64,000 nucleotides of DNA from Hyphomicrobiales bacterium (GCA_021775755.1 JAJFHE010000062.1:62001-126000); one strand, 5' to 3'; positions 25,591 to 35,181 are shown, numbered from the stretch's first letter. Notes: a model not told the origin generated them from the sequence alone. Numbers and translations are program-made.

Positions 25591-26234
25591 CACTTGGTTC
25601 CGCCGCTTGAATGAGGAAAAATTGATGCAGTTGGGAAGGCCGGCACCGCCGCGCCGAAGCTCGAATATGCCGTCCGTGCGATAGGTTGCAGTGACATGCC
25701 GGCCATCTTTCGTTTCTTTCCTGACCGGCCGCCACGCGTTGCAGTTTCGAGGACTGCGCACGCAGAGCGCGACCGGCGGGTTCCGGGTCGGGAGATGGTC
25801 GATCTTCGGTTAGTGATGCTCAGCCACCGCCCATGGATAGGCGGACCGTAACGAAAGCATCTTGCGGCCCGGTGAAAACGGGCTCGTAAATTATTGATAT
25901 ATAATCAGAAAAATTGAAACTAGTTCGTCTGAAGATCGTCGAAAGATTGCATCTAATGCGAACTATTTCCAGCACGCCCGTCAGCACGGCATTTGCGCCG
26001 GGCGGCCGGGTTGGCTAATCGGCCTTGTTCTCGCTATAAAGTATCGCTTATAAGCTGCAGCGCGTTCGGCAAAAAGCGCGATCTGTGCCCGGCAGGAGCC
26101 GGCCCCGGGGTTTGCCCCGGATTGCTAACCATCAACGGTAAAACGCAACCGGGTGTCGCCCGGGCCGGGTTAATGTGCGTATGAGTATCGGGTGAGTATC
26201 GGGGCTTCGCCCCAATGAAGCAGGATTGAAGACG
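25591..26234. other. Intergenic region between parA and aroG
   Basis: A 644-base gap between divergent genes. An AT-rich island near 25885-25960 contains TATAAT at 25900-25905 without a good -35. Just before aroG are a GAGTATCGGG direct repeat (26183-26192 and 26194-26203) and a GC hairpin (26201-26213). The open reading on the minus strand up to 25761 lacks a ribosome site. I see no further gene. Confidence 0.45.
26201..26213 (+). promoter_or_regulatory. Leader hairpin before aroG
   Basis: GGGGC-TTC-GCCCC, a 5-bp stem 21 bases upstream of the aroG start codon and overlapping the second GAGTATCGGG repeat. No leader peptide or U-tract is visible, so attenuation is not supported; it may just shape the 5' leader. 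Confidence 0.35.
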
Positions 26235-27623
26235 ATGGCAAACGATTGGACCCCGCAGAGCTGGCGCGACAAACCGGTGTTACAGGTGCCGGAATATCGC
26301 GACCTCGACGCACTCGCCGATGTTGAGAAGTCGCTTGCGGAGTTTCCTCCTCTGGTTTTTGCCGGCGAGGCACGCAAGCTGAAAAAGCAGCTCGCAGATG
26401 TTGCGCACGGCAATGCGTTCCTGCTGCAGGGCGGCGATTGCGCGGAAAGCTTCGCGGAACATTCCGCCGACAACATTCGCGATTTTTTCCGTGTCATGCT
26501 GCAGATGGCGGTTGTGCTGACCTATGCGGCTGCATCGCCCGTGGTCAAAGTGGGGCGCGTTGCCGGCCAGTTCGCCAAGCCACGCTCTTCCTCGACGGAA
26601 ACCCAGGGCGGCGTCGAACTGCCGAGCTACCGCGGCGATATCGTCAACGATATTGAATTTGTCGAGTCCGCCCGCATGCCCGATCCCGGGCGCCAGCTCA
26701 AAGCCTATCGCCAGTCCGCCGCGACGCTCAATCTGTTGCGGGCTTTCGCCCAGGGCGGTTATGCAAATCTGGAACATGTGCATCGCTGGACGCAGGATTT
26801 CCTCGCCGATTCGCCGGCCAGCGAGCGCTACGAGGAACTGTCCGCGCGCATCGCGGAATCGCTCGCCTTCATGCGCGCCTGCGGCCTGAACCCCGATACG
26901 GTTCCGCAACTTCGCATGACCGATTTTTTCACATCGCACGAAGCCCTGCTGCTTGGCTATGAACAGGCCCTGACGCGGGTCGACTCGACGTCTGGCGATT
27001 GGTACGCCACTTCCGGCCACTTCCTGTGGATCGGCGATCGCACGCGCCAGCCCGACCATGCCCATGTCGAATTCTGCCGCGGCGTCAAGAACCCGATCGG
27101 CATGAAATGCGGACCGAGCCTCGATGTCGACGAGATGCTGCGCCTGATCGACGTGCTGAATCCCGACAACGAGGCAGGCCGGCTGACCCTGATCTGCCGT
27201 TTCGGCGCGGAGAAAGTCGGCGATCATCTGCCGCAGCTTGTTCGCGCCGTTGAGCGCGAGGGCAAGACCGTCGTGTGGTCGTGCGATCCGATGCACGGCA
27301 ACACCGTGAAAGCGACGAGCGGATACAAGACGCGACCCTTCGATCTCATATTGAAGGAGGTCCAGTCGTTCATGGCAGTCCACCGCGCCGAAGGCACCCA
27401 TGCCGGCGGCGTTCACGTTGAGATGACCGGGCAGAATGTGACGGAATGCACTGGCGGTGTGCGCGAGATAACCGATGCCGACCTGCACGACCGTTATCAC
27501 ACCCAGTGCGACCCGCGGCTCAATGCCGAGCAGGCGCTTGAGCTCGCGTTTCTGATTGCCGAAGGGCTGAAGAAAGAACGTGAAGCGCGCGGTGAGCCGA
27601 CGCCGGTTATTGCAGCTGAATAG
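26235..27623 (+). CDS. aroG: 3-deoxy-7-phosphoheptulonate synthase, class II
   Basis: A 462-residue class II (plant-type) DAHP synthase, the first step of the shikimate pathway (phosphoenolpyruvate plus erythrose 4-phosphate). Family motifs are [11 protein letters not shown] (near 62-72), GQFAKPRSS (PEP/metal region), [13 protein letters not shown], the CDPMHGNT metal-binding strand and [21 protein letters not shown] 26235 follows AGGA; an in-frame TTG at 26226 is less likely. It is monocistronic here, with hairpin-bearing leader DNA upstream. Length and motifs are normal. Regulation by aromatic amino acids, if any, is not visible in the sequence. Confidence 0.95.
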   Translation: MANDWTPQSWRDKPVLQVPEYRDLDALADVEKSLAEFPPLVFAGEARKLKKQLADVAHGNAFLLQGGDCAESFAEHSADNIRDFFRVMLQMAVVLTYAAASPVVKVGRVAGQFAKPRSSSTETQGGVELPSYRGDIVNDIEFVESARMPDPGRQLKAYRQSAATLNLLRAFAQGGYANLEHVHRWTQDFLADSPASERYEELSARIAESLAFMRACGLNPDTVPQLRMTDFFTSHEALLLGYEQALTRVDSTSGDWYATSGHFLWIGDRTRQPDHAHVEFCRGVKNPIGMKCGPSLDVDEMLRLIDVLNPDNEAGRLTLICRFGAEKVGDHLPQLVRAVEREGKTVVWSCDPMHGNTVKATSGYKTRPFDLILKEVQSFMAVHRAEGTHAGGVHVEMTGQNVTECTGGVREITDADLHDRYHTQCDPRLNAEQALELAFLIAEGLKKEREARGEPTPVIAAE

Positions 27624-27635
27624 AAACCCGGCGCG

Positions 27636-27845
27636 TCAGGCGCTGATATCGACGGTTTCACCGGTGCCAGGTGCGGTATCCGACTTTGCCAGAGCTTCAG
27701 CGCCGGCTTCGGCGGCTTGCTGCAAGAGGGCGACAAGTGTCTGGTCGGCCTGCTGGTTCTGTTTCGCGATGATTGTGGCGAGCGAGGCGGCCGTCTGCGC
27801 GGCTTGAGCTGCAACCATTGCTGTGGCCGTTGAAACAGCGCTCAT
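27636..27845 (-). CDS. Small YjfB-like (putative motility) protein
   Basis: A 69-residue protein: an Ala/Gln/Thr-rich amphipathic N terminus (SAVSTATAMVAAQAAQTA), a helix with IIAKQNQQADQTLVALLQQAA, and a short tail ending TVDISA. The pattern of an N-terminal Ala/Gln helix, a K-x-Q-x2-Q-A helix and a terminal VDI-type tail resembles the YjfB 'putative motility protein' family found near flagellar or chemotaxis genes. Coding is supported by its composition and its fit in the gap after aroG, with which it is convergent. It has no hydrophobic signal peptide. The family call is tentative. Confidence 0.5.
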   Translation of the reverse strand: MSAVSTATAMVAAQAAQTAASLATIIAKQNQQADQTLVALLQQAAEAGAEALAKSDTAPGTGETVDISA

Positions 27846-28091
27846 GAAAATCCCCGTGCACCGGAAAATCTGCGGGTAGGCCCGTAGAATGCCGGCTTAT
27901 GGTTTATGGAAAGTTACCGCGGCGGATTGCCATGTTTTATCTGCATCAACTCTTTGCTCATAAATTTCCGATATACCGTTCGCGTGCAAACTCCGGGATG
28001 GCCATCGGGCGGAGGTTCGTACAACGCATGGGATGGGAAGATGCGCTCGCGGTTTGAATCTGAAAACATGGGGTCCCCGGTGATCTCCAGC

Positions 28092-28508
28092 ATGAAGAAA
28101 TGTGCCAGAGGCGCCATTATTTGCTTCGTGATTTTGGGGTATGCCGCGGCATATACAAACGCGTTTTCCAGTACGCAGGGCGTGCGTTCGAGCGCTGACA
28201 TCGCGGGGCCCGCTCTGCCTCTGTCTGATACAAACATCAGCATCCGCAACTACAATGAGGCGCTTCGGCTCTACGAAGGCGAACAGTTCGAGGACGCGCT
28301 TGAAGCGATGCGTGCAGCGGTTCGGGCGCAGGATTTCGACGACTCTTATCTCGGCTTCGTGTTTTCCAATCTGTGCCTGATGTATCTGCGGGTCGAGAAA
28401 TTCAAGAATGCCCAGGCCGCGTGCACCAAGGCGCTGGACTTCCTGCCGGGTTACATTCCCGCCACCATCAACTTGATACGTGCCAAGGATCGGACTTCAC
28501 CCGAGTAA
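28092..28508 (+). CDS. Exported TPR-like protein
   Basis: About 138 residues from ATG 28092: a signal peptide (MKKCARGAIICFVILGYAAAY) and then a helical region with a TPR-like signature, YNEALRLYEGEQFEDALEAM followed after a linker by FSNLCLMYLRVEKFKNAQAA and a third helix ending in LPGYIPA. TPR repeats mediate protein contacts, so a periplasmic scaffold is likely. Start choice is uncertain: in-frame ATGs exist at 28041 and 28068, and the frame is open from 27906. It stands alone between the YjfB-like gene and an MFS permease. Confidence 0.65.
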   Translation: MKKCARGAIICFVILGYAAAYTNAFSSTQGVRSSADIAGPALPLSDTNISIRNYNEALRLYEGEQFEDALEAMRAAVRAQDFDDSYLGFVFSNLCLMYLRVEKFKNAQAACTKALDFLPGYIPATINLIRAKDRTSPE

Positions 28509-28634
28509 GGTGATCCCGAGGGGCGTTTAACCGCCCGCACGGGCGTCATCAAACCGTTTCCTTCCGCAGCAAAAAGTCCTACCCATGCATGTCGGTCACG
28601 GGTGGGCTGGACTGGCGAGTGCGTGAGGGAAGGC

Positions 28635-29852
28635 GTGGAGAGATCGATTAGCCGGCTCGTGGCGTGCATGTGCGCCGCTCATATTCTGAGCATGCTCGGG
28701 TTCGCGACCTTTGCAGCACTCTTGCCCAACTACGCCGCCGCCTGGAACATGACCAACACGGAGGCCGGCTGGATCGGCTCGGCCTATCTGCTGGGCTACA
28801 CGCTGACGGTTCCGCTTCTCGTCACCCTGACCGACAGGGTGTCATCCCTGCACATCTATGTATTCTCCGCGATCGTCACCGCCATCGGCCATGCGGGCTT
28901 TGCCCTGTGGGCCGGCGATGTCTGGTCGGCGGCCCTGTTCAGGGCGCTTGCCGGTATTGGCCTCAGCGGCACCTACATGCCCGGTTTAACGGCGCTTGCC
29001 GAGCGGGTTTCGCCGCTGCGTCAGTCCCGCGTCACGGCGCTTTACACATCCTGTTTCATGGTCGGCGCGGCGATCTCTTATCCGTTCTCCACTGTCATTG
29101 CATCGATGTATGGCGAGGCGGCAAGTTTCTGGGCCGCGGCCGCGGCCGTCCTGCTTGCAATGTGCTTTGCGGTGCCGATTCTCATGTCATCGCCACGCCT
29201 TGAGGCCCCGCCTCCGAAACGCCCGCTCTTTGCGTTCGCACCGGTGCTGCGCAACCGCAATGCCATGGCCTACACGCTTTGCTACGCAATCCATTCGTGG
29301 GAATTTTACGGCTTCCAGGCCTGGGTGGTGGCGTTCCTCACCTTCGCCGCCGCATCCAGCGAAAACGTCATGGGACTGTGGGCGCCCGCGGTGATCGCCT
29401 CGGCGGTGACGCTCATCGGCATGCCGACGATGATCGCCGGCAACGAATTTGCCATACGTTCAGGCCGCACCCGCGCCATCGCTATCGTCATGGTGGTGTC
29501 CGCGCTGTTTGCCATGATGCTCGGGGCGGCGGGCATGGTGTCCTACACGGTTGCCGCCATCGGTTGTCTGATCTACGGCGTCACCACCATGGGCGAGTCC
29601 GCCGTGGTCACCGCGGGCGCTCTCGGCAGCGCCGCCCCGGGCCAGCGCGGCGCCACCATGGCCGTGCATTCGACGCTCGGATTCTTCGGCGCCATGTGTG
29701 CGCCGCTCGCCTTCGGCATGGTGCTCGACGCCGCCGGCGGCAACACCCACTTCGCCTGGTGGGCCGCCTTCGCGCATATGGGACTTGTCATGCTTCTCGG
29801 CCCGGTGGTGCTGTGGTGGCTGAAGCCAACGCCGCTGCCGGGCGAGCGTTAG
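28635..29852 (+). CDS. MFS permease
   Basis: A 405-residue major facilitator with about twelve membrane helices and a cytoplasmic loop near the middle (around 185-205). The N-terminal half contains the second-to-third helix loop LTDRVSSLHIYVFSA, corresponding to MFS motif A in degenerate form. It resembles the YbjJ/CynX-like or nitrate/cyanate branch, but the substrate is not determinable. GTG 28635 is preferred because GAGGGA precedes it; an earlier in-frame GTG at 28602 lacks a ribosome site. Its stop codon overlaps that of the convergent EamA gene by three bases. Confidence 0.85.
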   Translation: MERSISRLVACMCAAHILSMLGFATFAALLPNYAAAWNMTNTEAGWIGSAYLLGYTLTVPLLVTLTDRVSSLHIYVFSAIVTAIGHAGFALWAGDVWSAALFRALAGIGLSGTYMPGLTALAERVSPLRQSRVTALYTSCFMVGAAISYPFSTVIASMYGEAASFWAAAAAVLLAMCFAVPILMSSPRLEAPPPKRPLFAFAPVLRNRNAMAYTLCYAIHSWEFYGFQAWVVAFLTFAAASSENVMGLWAPAVIASAVTLIGMPTMIAGNEFAIRSGRTRAIAIVMVVSALFAMMLGAAGMVSYTVAAIGCLIYGVTTMGESAVVTAGALGSAAPGQRGATMAVHSTLGFFGAMCAPLAFGMVLDAAGGNTHFAWWAAFAHMGLVMLLGPVVLWWLKPTPLPGER

Positions 29853-30730
29853 CGCCGCCGGCTCTCGCTCCGCACATTGACGAAGTTGCCGGCGAGGATA
29901 AGCGACGCTCCTGCGAAGATGAAGAGGTCGAGCGCCTCCTGGTAGAGCAGGTAGCCGACCACGAACATGATCGGCAGGCGCAGGAAATCGAGCGGTGTCA
30001 CCACTGTGGCGTCGGCCAGCGCCATGGCGCGCGACAGGCAGTAGTGCGAGACGAAGCCTGCGACGCCGACGACAATGGTCCAAGGTGCAATCGCTGCGGA
30101 CGGTGTCGCCCAGTGGTGGACGGCAGGCCCCGCTCCCAGCACCAGTTGCAGCGTGTGCATGTAGAACAGGATCGTGACCGGGTGCTCGGTGCCCGACAGC
30201 GTCTTCGTCATGGCCAGCACAACGCCAAATCCGATCGCCGCCGCCAGTATGATGAGGGTCGCATAGTTGAGCTCCGCAAAGCCCGGGCGCACGATGACGA
30301 GGACACCGATGAACCCGAGCGCGATGGCCAGGACCCGGGTCGGCGTCAATTTCTCCGCCAGGAACATGGCGGCGAAAAGTGCCGTCCAGGCCGGTGCGGT
30401 GAACTCGATGGAGATGACCTCTGCAAGCGGCAACAGCCCAAGCGCTACAAACCAGCAGAACTGCGCACCGTAGTGCACGAAATTGCGCACCGAATGCACG
30501 CCGAGCCGGCGGGTTGCAAGCGATGGCCGGCCCGAGAACTGCCACAGCGCAAGTGTCAGCACGACGCAGATGGCGCTGCGGTGGAACATCGTCTGGAACG
30601 CAGAGAGTTCGCGCGACAGCTCACGGCCCGCAATTGCCATGATCGTCAGCGCACACAACCAGCCGGCCATCCACAGCGCGGCGCCGTAGATGTTTTGTGC
30701 GGGTGGAGAGGCGCGCGAAGATGCGGTCAT
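29849..30730 (-). CDS. EamA/DMT-family permease
   Basis: A 293-residue protein with about ten membrane helices and two EamA repeats (about 15-140 and 160-285). Visible family features are EFTAPAWTALFAAMFLAEK, ALGFIGVLVIVRPG at the end of repeat 1, and ALADATVVTPLDFLRLP in repeat 2. It most resembles the RhaT/S-adenosylmethionine-uptake-like branch. ATG 30730 is chosen; the longer reading to 30940 would enter the ompW gene. It lies after the ompW terminator, so it probably has its own promoter in the short gap. It is convergent with the MFS gene, sharing stop-codon bases. Confidence 0.83.
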   Translation of the reverse strand: MTASSRASPPAQNIYGAALWMAGWLCALTIMAIAGRELSRELSAFQTMFHRSAICVVLTLALWQFSGRPSLATRRLGVHSVRNFVHYGAQFCWFVALGLLPLAEVISIEFTAPAWTALFAAMFLAEKLTPTRVLAIALGFIGVLVIVRPGFAELNYATLIILAAAIGFGVVLAMTKTLSGTEHPVTILFYMHTLQLVLGAGPAVHHWATPSAAIAPWTIVVGVAGFVSHYCLSRAMALADATVVTPLDFLRLPIMFVVGYLLYQEALDLFIFAGASLILAGNFVNVRSESRRR

Positions 30731-30790
30731 GGCGCAAGGTTTAGGCCATGAACCGAAAAATGGCACGCACTTCCAACGCAGCCGAGGGCA

Positions 30791-30823
30791 AGAAAAATGC
30801 CGGACCACATAGAGTGATCCGGC
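30791..30823 (-). terminator. Rho-independent terminator of ompW
   Basis: Read on the minus strand: GCCGGA, an inner CAC/GTG pair, TCCGGC, then ATTTTTCT. The stem arms are 30799-30804 and 30818-30823, with the U-tract at 30791-30798. It begins 31 bases after the ompW stop. It is the best terminator in the window. Confidence 0.85.
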
Positions 30824-30854
30824 GGGCAGGTGGTTAGCATTTGGCGTTCGGTGG

Positions 30855-31523
30855 TTAGAAGCGGTACCCAACACCGGCGCCGACCACCCACGGATCGAGA
30901 TCGACGCTTGCCGATACGCCGCCTGCGGTAACGCTGGCATCGAGGTTGAGCCAGATCTTCTTCACATCGACATTGATGCTCCAGTGATCGTCAAGCGCAT
31001 AGTCGGCGCCGAACTGCAGCGCGAAACCAAACGCGTCCTCCCAGCTGTCGACACCGCCGATCGCGGCTGTCGCATCGCTCGACAGGATCGTCGTGCAGTT
31101 CACGCCGAAACCGAAGTAGGGTTTAAACGCGCCCATGGGATGGTGATACTGCAGTGTCAGGGTCGGTGGCAGCACCCACAGTTCGGTGATCTTGCCCGTG
31201 CCGGCGAGCGACACGTCGTGTTTGGTCGCGGCCAGAATCAGTTCCACCGCGATGTTGTCGGTGAAGAAATAGCTGAAATCGAGTTCCGGCATCACCGCAT
31301 CGTCGACGCGCAGGCCGGCCGGTGCGCCGCCGAGACGGCCGTCGTTCTCATCGGGAATCATGCCTATCACCCGGCCGCGAATGAGCCACGTCGTTCCTGC
31401 CCACGGGTCGGATGCGGTAGGCTCTGAGAACAGGTCCGCAGCATGCGCGCCTGCCGGAATCGCCGTGTATACCGTGGTGGCAAGAAGCGCGGCCACGACG
31501 GTTTTGAAGTTGCCTATTTTCAT
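30855..31523 (-). CDS. ompW: OmpW-family outer membrane protein
   Basis: A 222-residue small beta-barrel. Residues 1-28 are a signal peptide ending GAHA. The mature protein has alternating strands, the family stretch PPTLTLQYHHPMGAFKPYFG, and ends with GVGYRF, a C-terminal aromatic beta-signal. OmpW forms an eight-stranded outer-membrane channel for small hydrophobic molecules, and in enterobacteria is induced under low oxygen by FNR. ATG 31523 follows AAGGGGAAC. Its promoter carries an FNR/FixK-type box at 31631-31644, and it is followed by a strong terminator, so it is monocistronic. It lies downstream of the molybdoenzyme operon on the same strand. Confidence 0.9.
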   Translation of the reverse strand: MKIGNFKTVVAALLATTVYTAIPAGAHAADLFSEPTASDPWAGTTWLIRGRVIGMIPDENDGRLGGAPAGLRVDDAVMPELDFSYFFTDNIAVELILAATKHDVSLAGTGKITELWVLPPTLTLQYHHPMGAFKPYFGFGVNCTTILSSDATAAIGGVDSWEDAFGFALQFGADYALDDHWSINVDVKKIWLNLDASVTAGGVSASVDLDPWVVGAGVGYRF

Positions 31524-31576
31524 TGTGTTCCCCTTCACGAGAACCGCCGCCGCTGGAGGCGTCCTGGCACCCGGCG

Positions 31577-31590
31577 GTAGTTCAAACTAC
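31577..31590. repeat. Inverted repeat in the ompW leader
   Basis: GTAGTT-CA-AACTAC, a 6-bp perfect inverted repeat, 5 to 20 bases downstream of the predicted ompW start site. It could be a second regulator's operator or a 5' RNA hairpin. Confidence 0.4.
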
Positions 31591-31603
31591 AGTTTAAAGG
31601 GGG

Positions 31604-31644
31604 CTTGTATTGAGGTTGTGGGAGGGGGATTTGAGCCAGATCAA
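31604..31644 (-). promoter_or_regulatory. FNR/FixK-type box with matching -10 element upstream of ompW
   Basis: The box TTGAGCCAGATCAA (31631-31644, as read on +) matches the TTGAT-N4-ATCAA consensus at 9 of 10 positions. On the minus strand a TACAAG element lies at 31604-31609. If transcription starts near 31596, the box centre (31637.5) falls at about -41.5, the class II activator position. This predicts low-oxygen activation of ompW. Confidence 0.65.
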
Positions 31645-31745
31645 ACACTTTAGGAGAATCAGTGTAAGGCGTTGATACACAGCAAGAGTTTTGGTGATTT
31701 CGATGGTGTGTTGCAACCTTGCAACACAGTTCGCATACCCCGGTG

Positions 31746-32309
31746 TCAGTCTGTCCCCCGCCGCTCTAATTCAAGCGCAAGGTAGGCCGGAAGCTGATCG
31801 GCGAGGGCGCTGTACCGGCCGAGATCGTCACGGCACTTTTCTTCGATCGATTGGGCAAGCGGCATCAGGTGGCGGGAGAGAAATTCGCGCTGTGCCGACC
31901 GCAGAGTCTCTGCTGCTTCCGGTTCATCGCCATGCAGATATTCCTGATGGGTCAGGAAATGCATAAACTCCAGTTGAACCGAAATATGATCGGGGAGTTC
32001 CGCTGTATCGGTCCGCCGCAATCCGAAGTGATCGTACCAGCGCACCAGTTCTTCGAAGAGATCCATCTGATCGCGGGTTGAGTGCGCGGCTTCGTGCAGC
32101 GAGCAGGCGGATTTTGAAATCGCCTCGTCGAAGGCATCGACGAACGCCTTGCGGGCGTTCGGCGGCGGAGGCGGGATGAGCGTTTCGTCCAGCACGTCGC
32201 AGCCGCCATCGGGGCGGCGGAACGCATCGGCAAACCCGCGATAGATCACGCTGCGCTCAAGCGCGGCCTGCCGCGTCTCGGGCAGATCAGAGCCGGGCTG
32301 CCTCTTCAT
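31746..32309 (-). CDS. TorD/DmsD-family molybdoenzyme maturation chaperone
   Basis: A 187-residue, all-helical cytoplasmic chaperone. The family pattern is seen in DHISVQLEFMHFLTHQEYLHG, and its size fits TorD/DmsD/DdhD. It binds the twin-arginine leader of the catalytic subunit and holds back export until the molybdopterin guanine dinucleotide cofactor is inserted. Its start lies inside the 3' end of the alpha-subunit gene (23-base overlap), so the two are translationally linked. This matches the D gene of type II DMSO-reductase operons (ddh, ebd, ser, clr). Confidence 0.85.
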   Translation of the reverse strand: MKRQPGSDLPETRQAALERSVIYRGFADAFRRPDGGCDVLDETLIPPPPPNARKAFVDAFDEAISKSACSLHEAAHSTRDQMDLFEELVRWYDHFGLRRTDTAELPDHISVQLEFMHFLTHQEYLHGDEPEAAETLRSAQREFLSRHLMPLAQSIEEKCRDDLGRYSALADQLPAYLALELERRGTD

Positions 32310-35181
32310 CGCTCAATCGCTCGATTTCAATGCGGGTGTCACGGTCGAAGGTTCCAGGCTGGCCCTCGAGCATTCCGAATTTCAGATGCGGGTGGTCGCC
32401 GGCAAGTTCCACCGGGTTCAGCGGTGACGGCGAGACATCGCGCGGACCCTTGCGGCCGGGGAAGTGATAGTTCTCCCACGCATGCCACATGATGGTCGCG
32501 CCGGGGCGGGCGGCGGGAGAAACTTTCGACCGCACCGTGAACTCGCCGACATCGTTGAAACAGCGCATCCAGTCGCCATCTGAAATGCCGCGCTCGGCAG
32601 CATCCTCCGCCGAGATCACCATATAGGGTTGTCCACGGTTGAGACGCTGCATATGCCTGCTGTCCTGCCACACGCCATGCACCGACCACCGCGTGTGCCC
32701 GCCCGTCATGGTCAAAGGATAGTCGCCACCCATTTGCGGCGGTGCCTTGAAGCGCGGCAGATACTCGTCGTATTCGAGATAGACCGGGTGGTCGAGATAA
32801 AACTGAATGCGCCGCGTTTGCGTCGGATAGGGCTGCTTGTCCTTCGTGTGATAGGTGAGGGGAATGAACGGTTCGTCTTCCTTGAGTTCGCCCGCATTGC
32901 CGATCGAGAGCGGGCTCAAACCGATCTGGCTGTAGCGTGCGAAGCCCTTTTCCTTCTGCTCCTCCCAGCTGACATGGGAAAGATTGCTGGAGTACTCCAG
33001 GATCGCCCCCGCCGCCTTGTCGACATCGTGCTCGGAATAGGCGCCGTCCATGGTCATGTCTTCATAGAGATTGTCGAGCACGATCTCCTTGCCGAGGTGA
33101 CTATCAATCGATGTGATGCCGCGTTCCTGGGCGCGCTTTTGGATGTGTTTGGCGAGCATGGTGATGATCCAGAAATCGTTCTGGCTCTCGCCAAGCGGCT
33201 CGACCGCCTTGTTGGTCACATGGTTGTAGGGCACGAGCGGCGTCACCCACTTGTGATCCGTCGTTTCATACCAGGCAGCCGCCGGCAGCACGTAGTCCGC
33301 ATGCTGCGCCGTCGTCGTCATGCGGAAGTCGATGACAACGGTCTTCACGAGTTTGGGCCACAGGACCTCAAGCAATTTCTGGCTGCCGCGCACCGACCGG
33401 ATCGGATTGGCGCAATAATGGAAGAGAATGCGCGGTTCGCGGTCAGGCGCGGGTTGTAGCGGGATCCAGTTCTTGTGAAGCGCACTGTTGATCGCCTCGC
33501 GCACCGGCTGCTTGAGGCCGGGGATCCACTTCTTCGCGTCTTCCGCAAGATCGACGATACCACCATGCACATGCCAGAACAGCGCGCTTGAACTCCACAC
33601 CGGCAGGGTGCTTCCCGGATCGGTAAAATTGGTTGTCGCCATCTTCTTGAAGAAGATTTCCGAGCTCTCGCCCTTCGCCAGATCCCACAAAAGATCGAGG
33701 CCAAGCTCGGTGCCGAACGCCATCCGCTCGGGAATGCGCAAACCCGACACGTAGTCCTCCCAACCATCGTTGGCGAGAAACCCAAAAGCCGAATAGCCCG
33801 AACCCGGCTTACCCATTTGCCCGAGCAGCACCCAGATCAGGATCATGGCGCGTTCCGTCAGGTTGCCGTGGAAATACTTGTTCATGCTCGAGCCGGCGAC
33901 ATTGGAGAGCGCGCGGGCGTTGATCACCATGTCGGCAAGACGGCGGATAAGGCCGGGCGCCGTGCCGCACATTTCCGAGGCCGCTTCCGGTGTGTAAGTG
34001 GCAAGCCGTTCTTTCAGCAACGAGTAGACCGTCCTGACGGCAACTTGCGTGCCGTCATCGAGTGTCACGTCCAGCGTGGCATCGAGATCGGGTTCGACGC
34101 CGTCGAGGTCGAGTGTCTTGCGCTCAGCGATATGAAACCCGCCCGCCGCGTCCACCATCACGAAGCTCTCTTCGTCCCCGCCATCGAGATCGGCCTCGGT
34201 GAGGAAGGCGCCCGTGTCCTGGCGCACCAGCAATGGCAGGTCGGTCTGTTCGGAAACGAAGGCCTTGTCGACGTGGTCGCCTTCAACGATCAGGTGCGCG
34301 ATGGTGAGCGCCAAGGCCGCGTCCGTGCCGGGCTTCACGGGCACCCAGAGATCGGCCTTGATGGCGGAGGCGCTGTAATCCGGCGAGATAACAACGACAT
34401 CGGTGCCGTTGTAACGCGCTTCGGTGAAGAAATGCGCGTTGGGGATCGAGGTGTAGACCGGGTTCGCGCCCCAAACGAGGATCACGTCGGAATAGAAATA
34501 GTCCTCAATTCCGCGCTCCATGTAGATGTTGCCGAAGGTCTCGAACGCACCGCGGTGGCCATCGCCGTTGCTGGAGTTGGAATCAAGGCAGATTGAATGG
34601 GTGAGCTGTGCAAACCGCGCCTGCGCCGCATTCGCCGCGCCGATATTGATATCGGGTCCGAGATCCCAGATCACCCGGTCGGTGCCTTCCTCCGTCACGA
34701 CGTCGAGAAAGCTGTCGGCGATATCGTCGAGCGCTTCTTCCCAGGTCACACGCTCCCATTGTCCGCTGCCGCGCTCGCCGACGCGGCGGATCGGATATTT
34801 GAGCCGTGTCGGTTCGTACATGCGGTGCGAAAAGCAGCAGCCTTTCTGACAGCCGCGCGGGTTCATGTCCGGTAACTCCGGGCGCAGCTGCTGATACTCC
34901 GCCGCTTGTTCCTCGCGGAACACCAGTCCGTCGCGCACATAGACATCGAACGCGCAATGCGCCTGATACCAGCAGTTGATCATGTGCGTGCCACGCACGG
35001 TTTTGTCCCAGGTCCACTGCTTGCGGTAGACGTCGAGGAACGATGTGAATTCCGGCGGCGGCGTTGCCGCGAGAGCTTCGAGCGATGACGCCGTGCGGGC
35101 AACGAAGTCGGGCATGGCAAGGCCAGCAGCGCCAAGGGCGCCGGCTTTCAGAAAACTTCTGCGGGAAAGCGCTGCCGTCAT
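32287..35181 (-). CDS. Type II DMSO-reductase-family molybdoenzyme, alpha (catalytic) subunit
   Basis: A 964-residue Mo-bisMGD enzyme. A twin-arginine leader (SRRSFLKAGALGAAGLA) shows export folded to the periplasm. The FS0 [4Fe-4S] site follows: HMINC (His and Cys), a second Cys six residues on (NCWYQAHC) and NPRGCQKG. NarG has three residues between its first two cysteines; here there are five. NGDGHRGAFETFG contains the Asp expected to bind Mo in this class. Relatives are ethylbenzene, dimethylsulfide and steroid C25 dehydrogenases and selenate, chlorate and perchlorate reductases; I cannot choose the substrate. Beta lies 11 bases upstream and the chaperone overlaps downstream. Confidence 0.88.
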   Translation of the reverse strand: MTAALSRRSFLKAGALGAAGLAMPDFVARTASSLEALAATPPPEFTSFLDVYRKQWTWDKTVRGTHMINCWYQAHCAFDVYVRDGLVFREEQAAEYQQLRPELPDMNPRGCQKGCCFSHRMYEPTRLKYPIRRVGERGSGQWERVTWEEALDDIADSFLDVVTEEGTDRVIWDLGPDINIGAANAAQARFAQLTHSICLDSNSSNGDGHRGAFETFGNIYMERGIEDYFYSDVILVWGANPVYTSIPNAHFFTEARYNGTDVVVISPDYSASAIKADLWVPVKPGTDAALALTIAHLIVEGDHVDKAFVSEQTDLPLLVRQDTGAFLTEADLDGGDEESFVMVDAAGGFHIAERKTLDLDGVEPDLDATLDVTLDDGTQVAVRTVYSLLKERLATYTPEAASEMCGTAPGLIRRLADMVINARALSNVAGSSMNKYFHGNLTERAMILIWVLLGQMGKPGSGYSAFGFLANDGWEDYVSGLRIPERMAFGTELGLDLLWDLAKGESSEIFFKKMATTNFTDPGSTLPVWSSSALFWHVHGGIVDLAEDAKKWIPGLKQPVREAINSALHKNWIPLQPAPDREPRILFHYCANPIRSVRGSQKLLEVLWPKLVKTVVIDFRMTTTAQHADYVLPAAAWYETTDHKWVTPLVPYNHVTNKAVEPLGESQNDFWIITMLAKHIQKRAQERGITSIDSHLGKEIVLDNLYEDMTMDGAYSEHDVDKAAGAILEYSSNLSHVSWEEQKEKGFARYSQIGLSPLSIGNAGELKEDEPFIPLTYHTKDKQPYPTQTRRIQFYLDHPVYLEYDEYLPRFKAPPQMGGDYPLTMTGGHTRWSVHGVWQDSRHMQRLNRGQPYMVISAEDAAERGISDGDWMRCFNDVGEFTVRSKVSPAARPGATIMWHAWENYHFPGRKGPRDVSPSPLNPVELAGDHPHLKFGMLEGQPGTFDRDTRIEIERLSDEEAARL

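Noticed and set aside
25900..25905. TATAAT as a firm parA or aroG promoter
   Set aside because: No acceptable -35 at 16-18 bp on either strand; recorded only as part of the AT-rich island.
26280..27500. 406-codon minus-strand frame opposite aroG
   Set aside because: Shadow of class II DAHP synthase.
29279..30751. Long + strand open frame (about 490 codons) across the MFS/EamA junction
   Set aside because: It is Arg/His-rich, has no domain, and lies out of frame over two clear membrane-protein genes; it is a GC-rich shadow.
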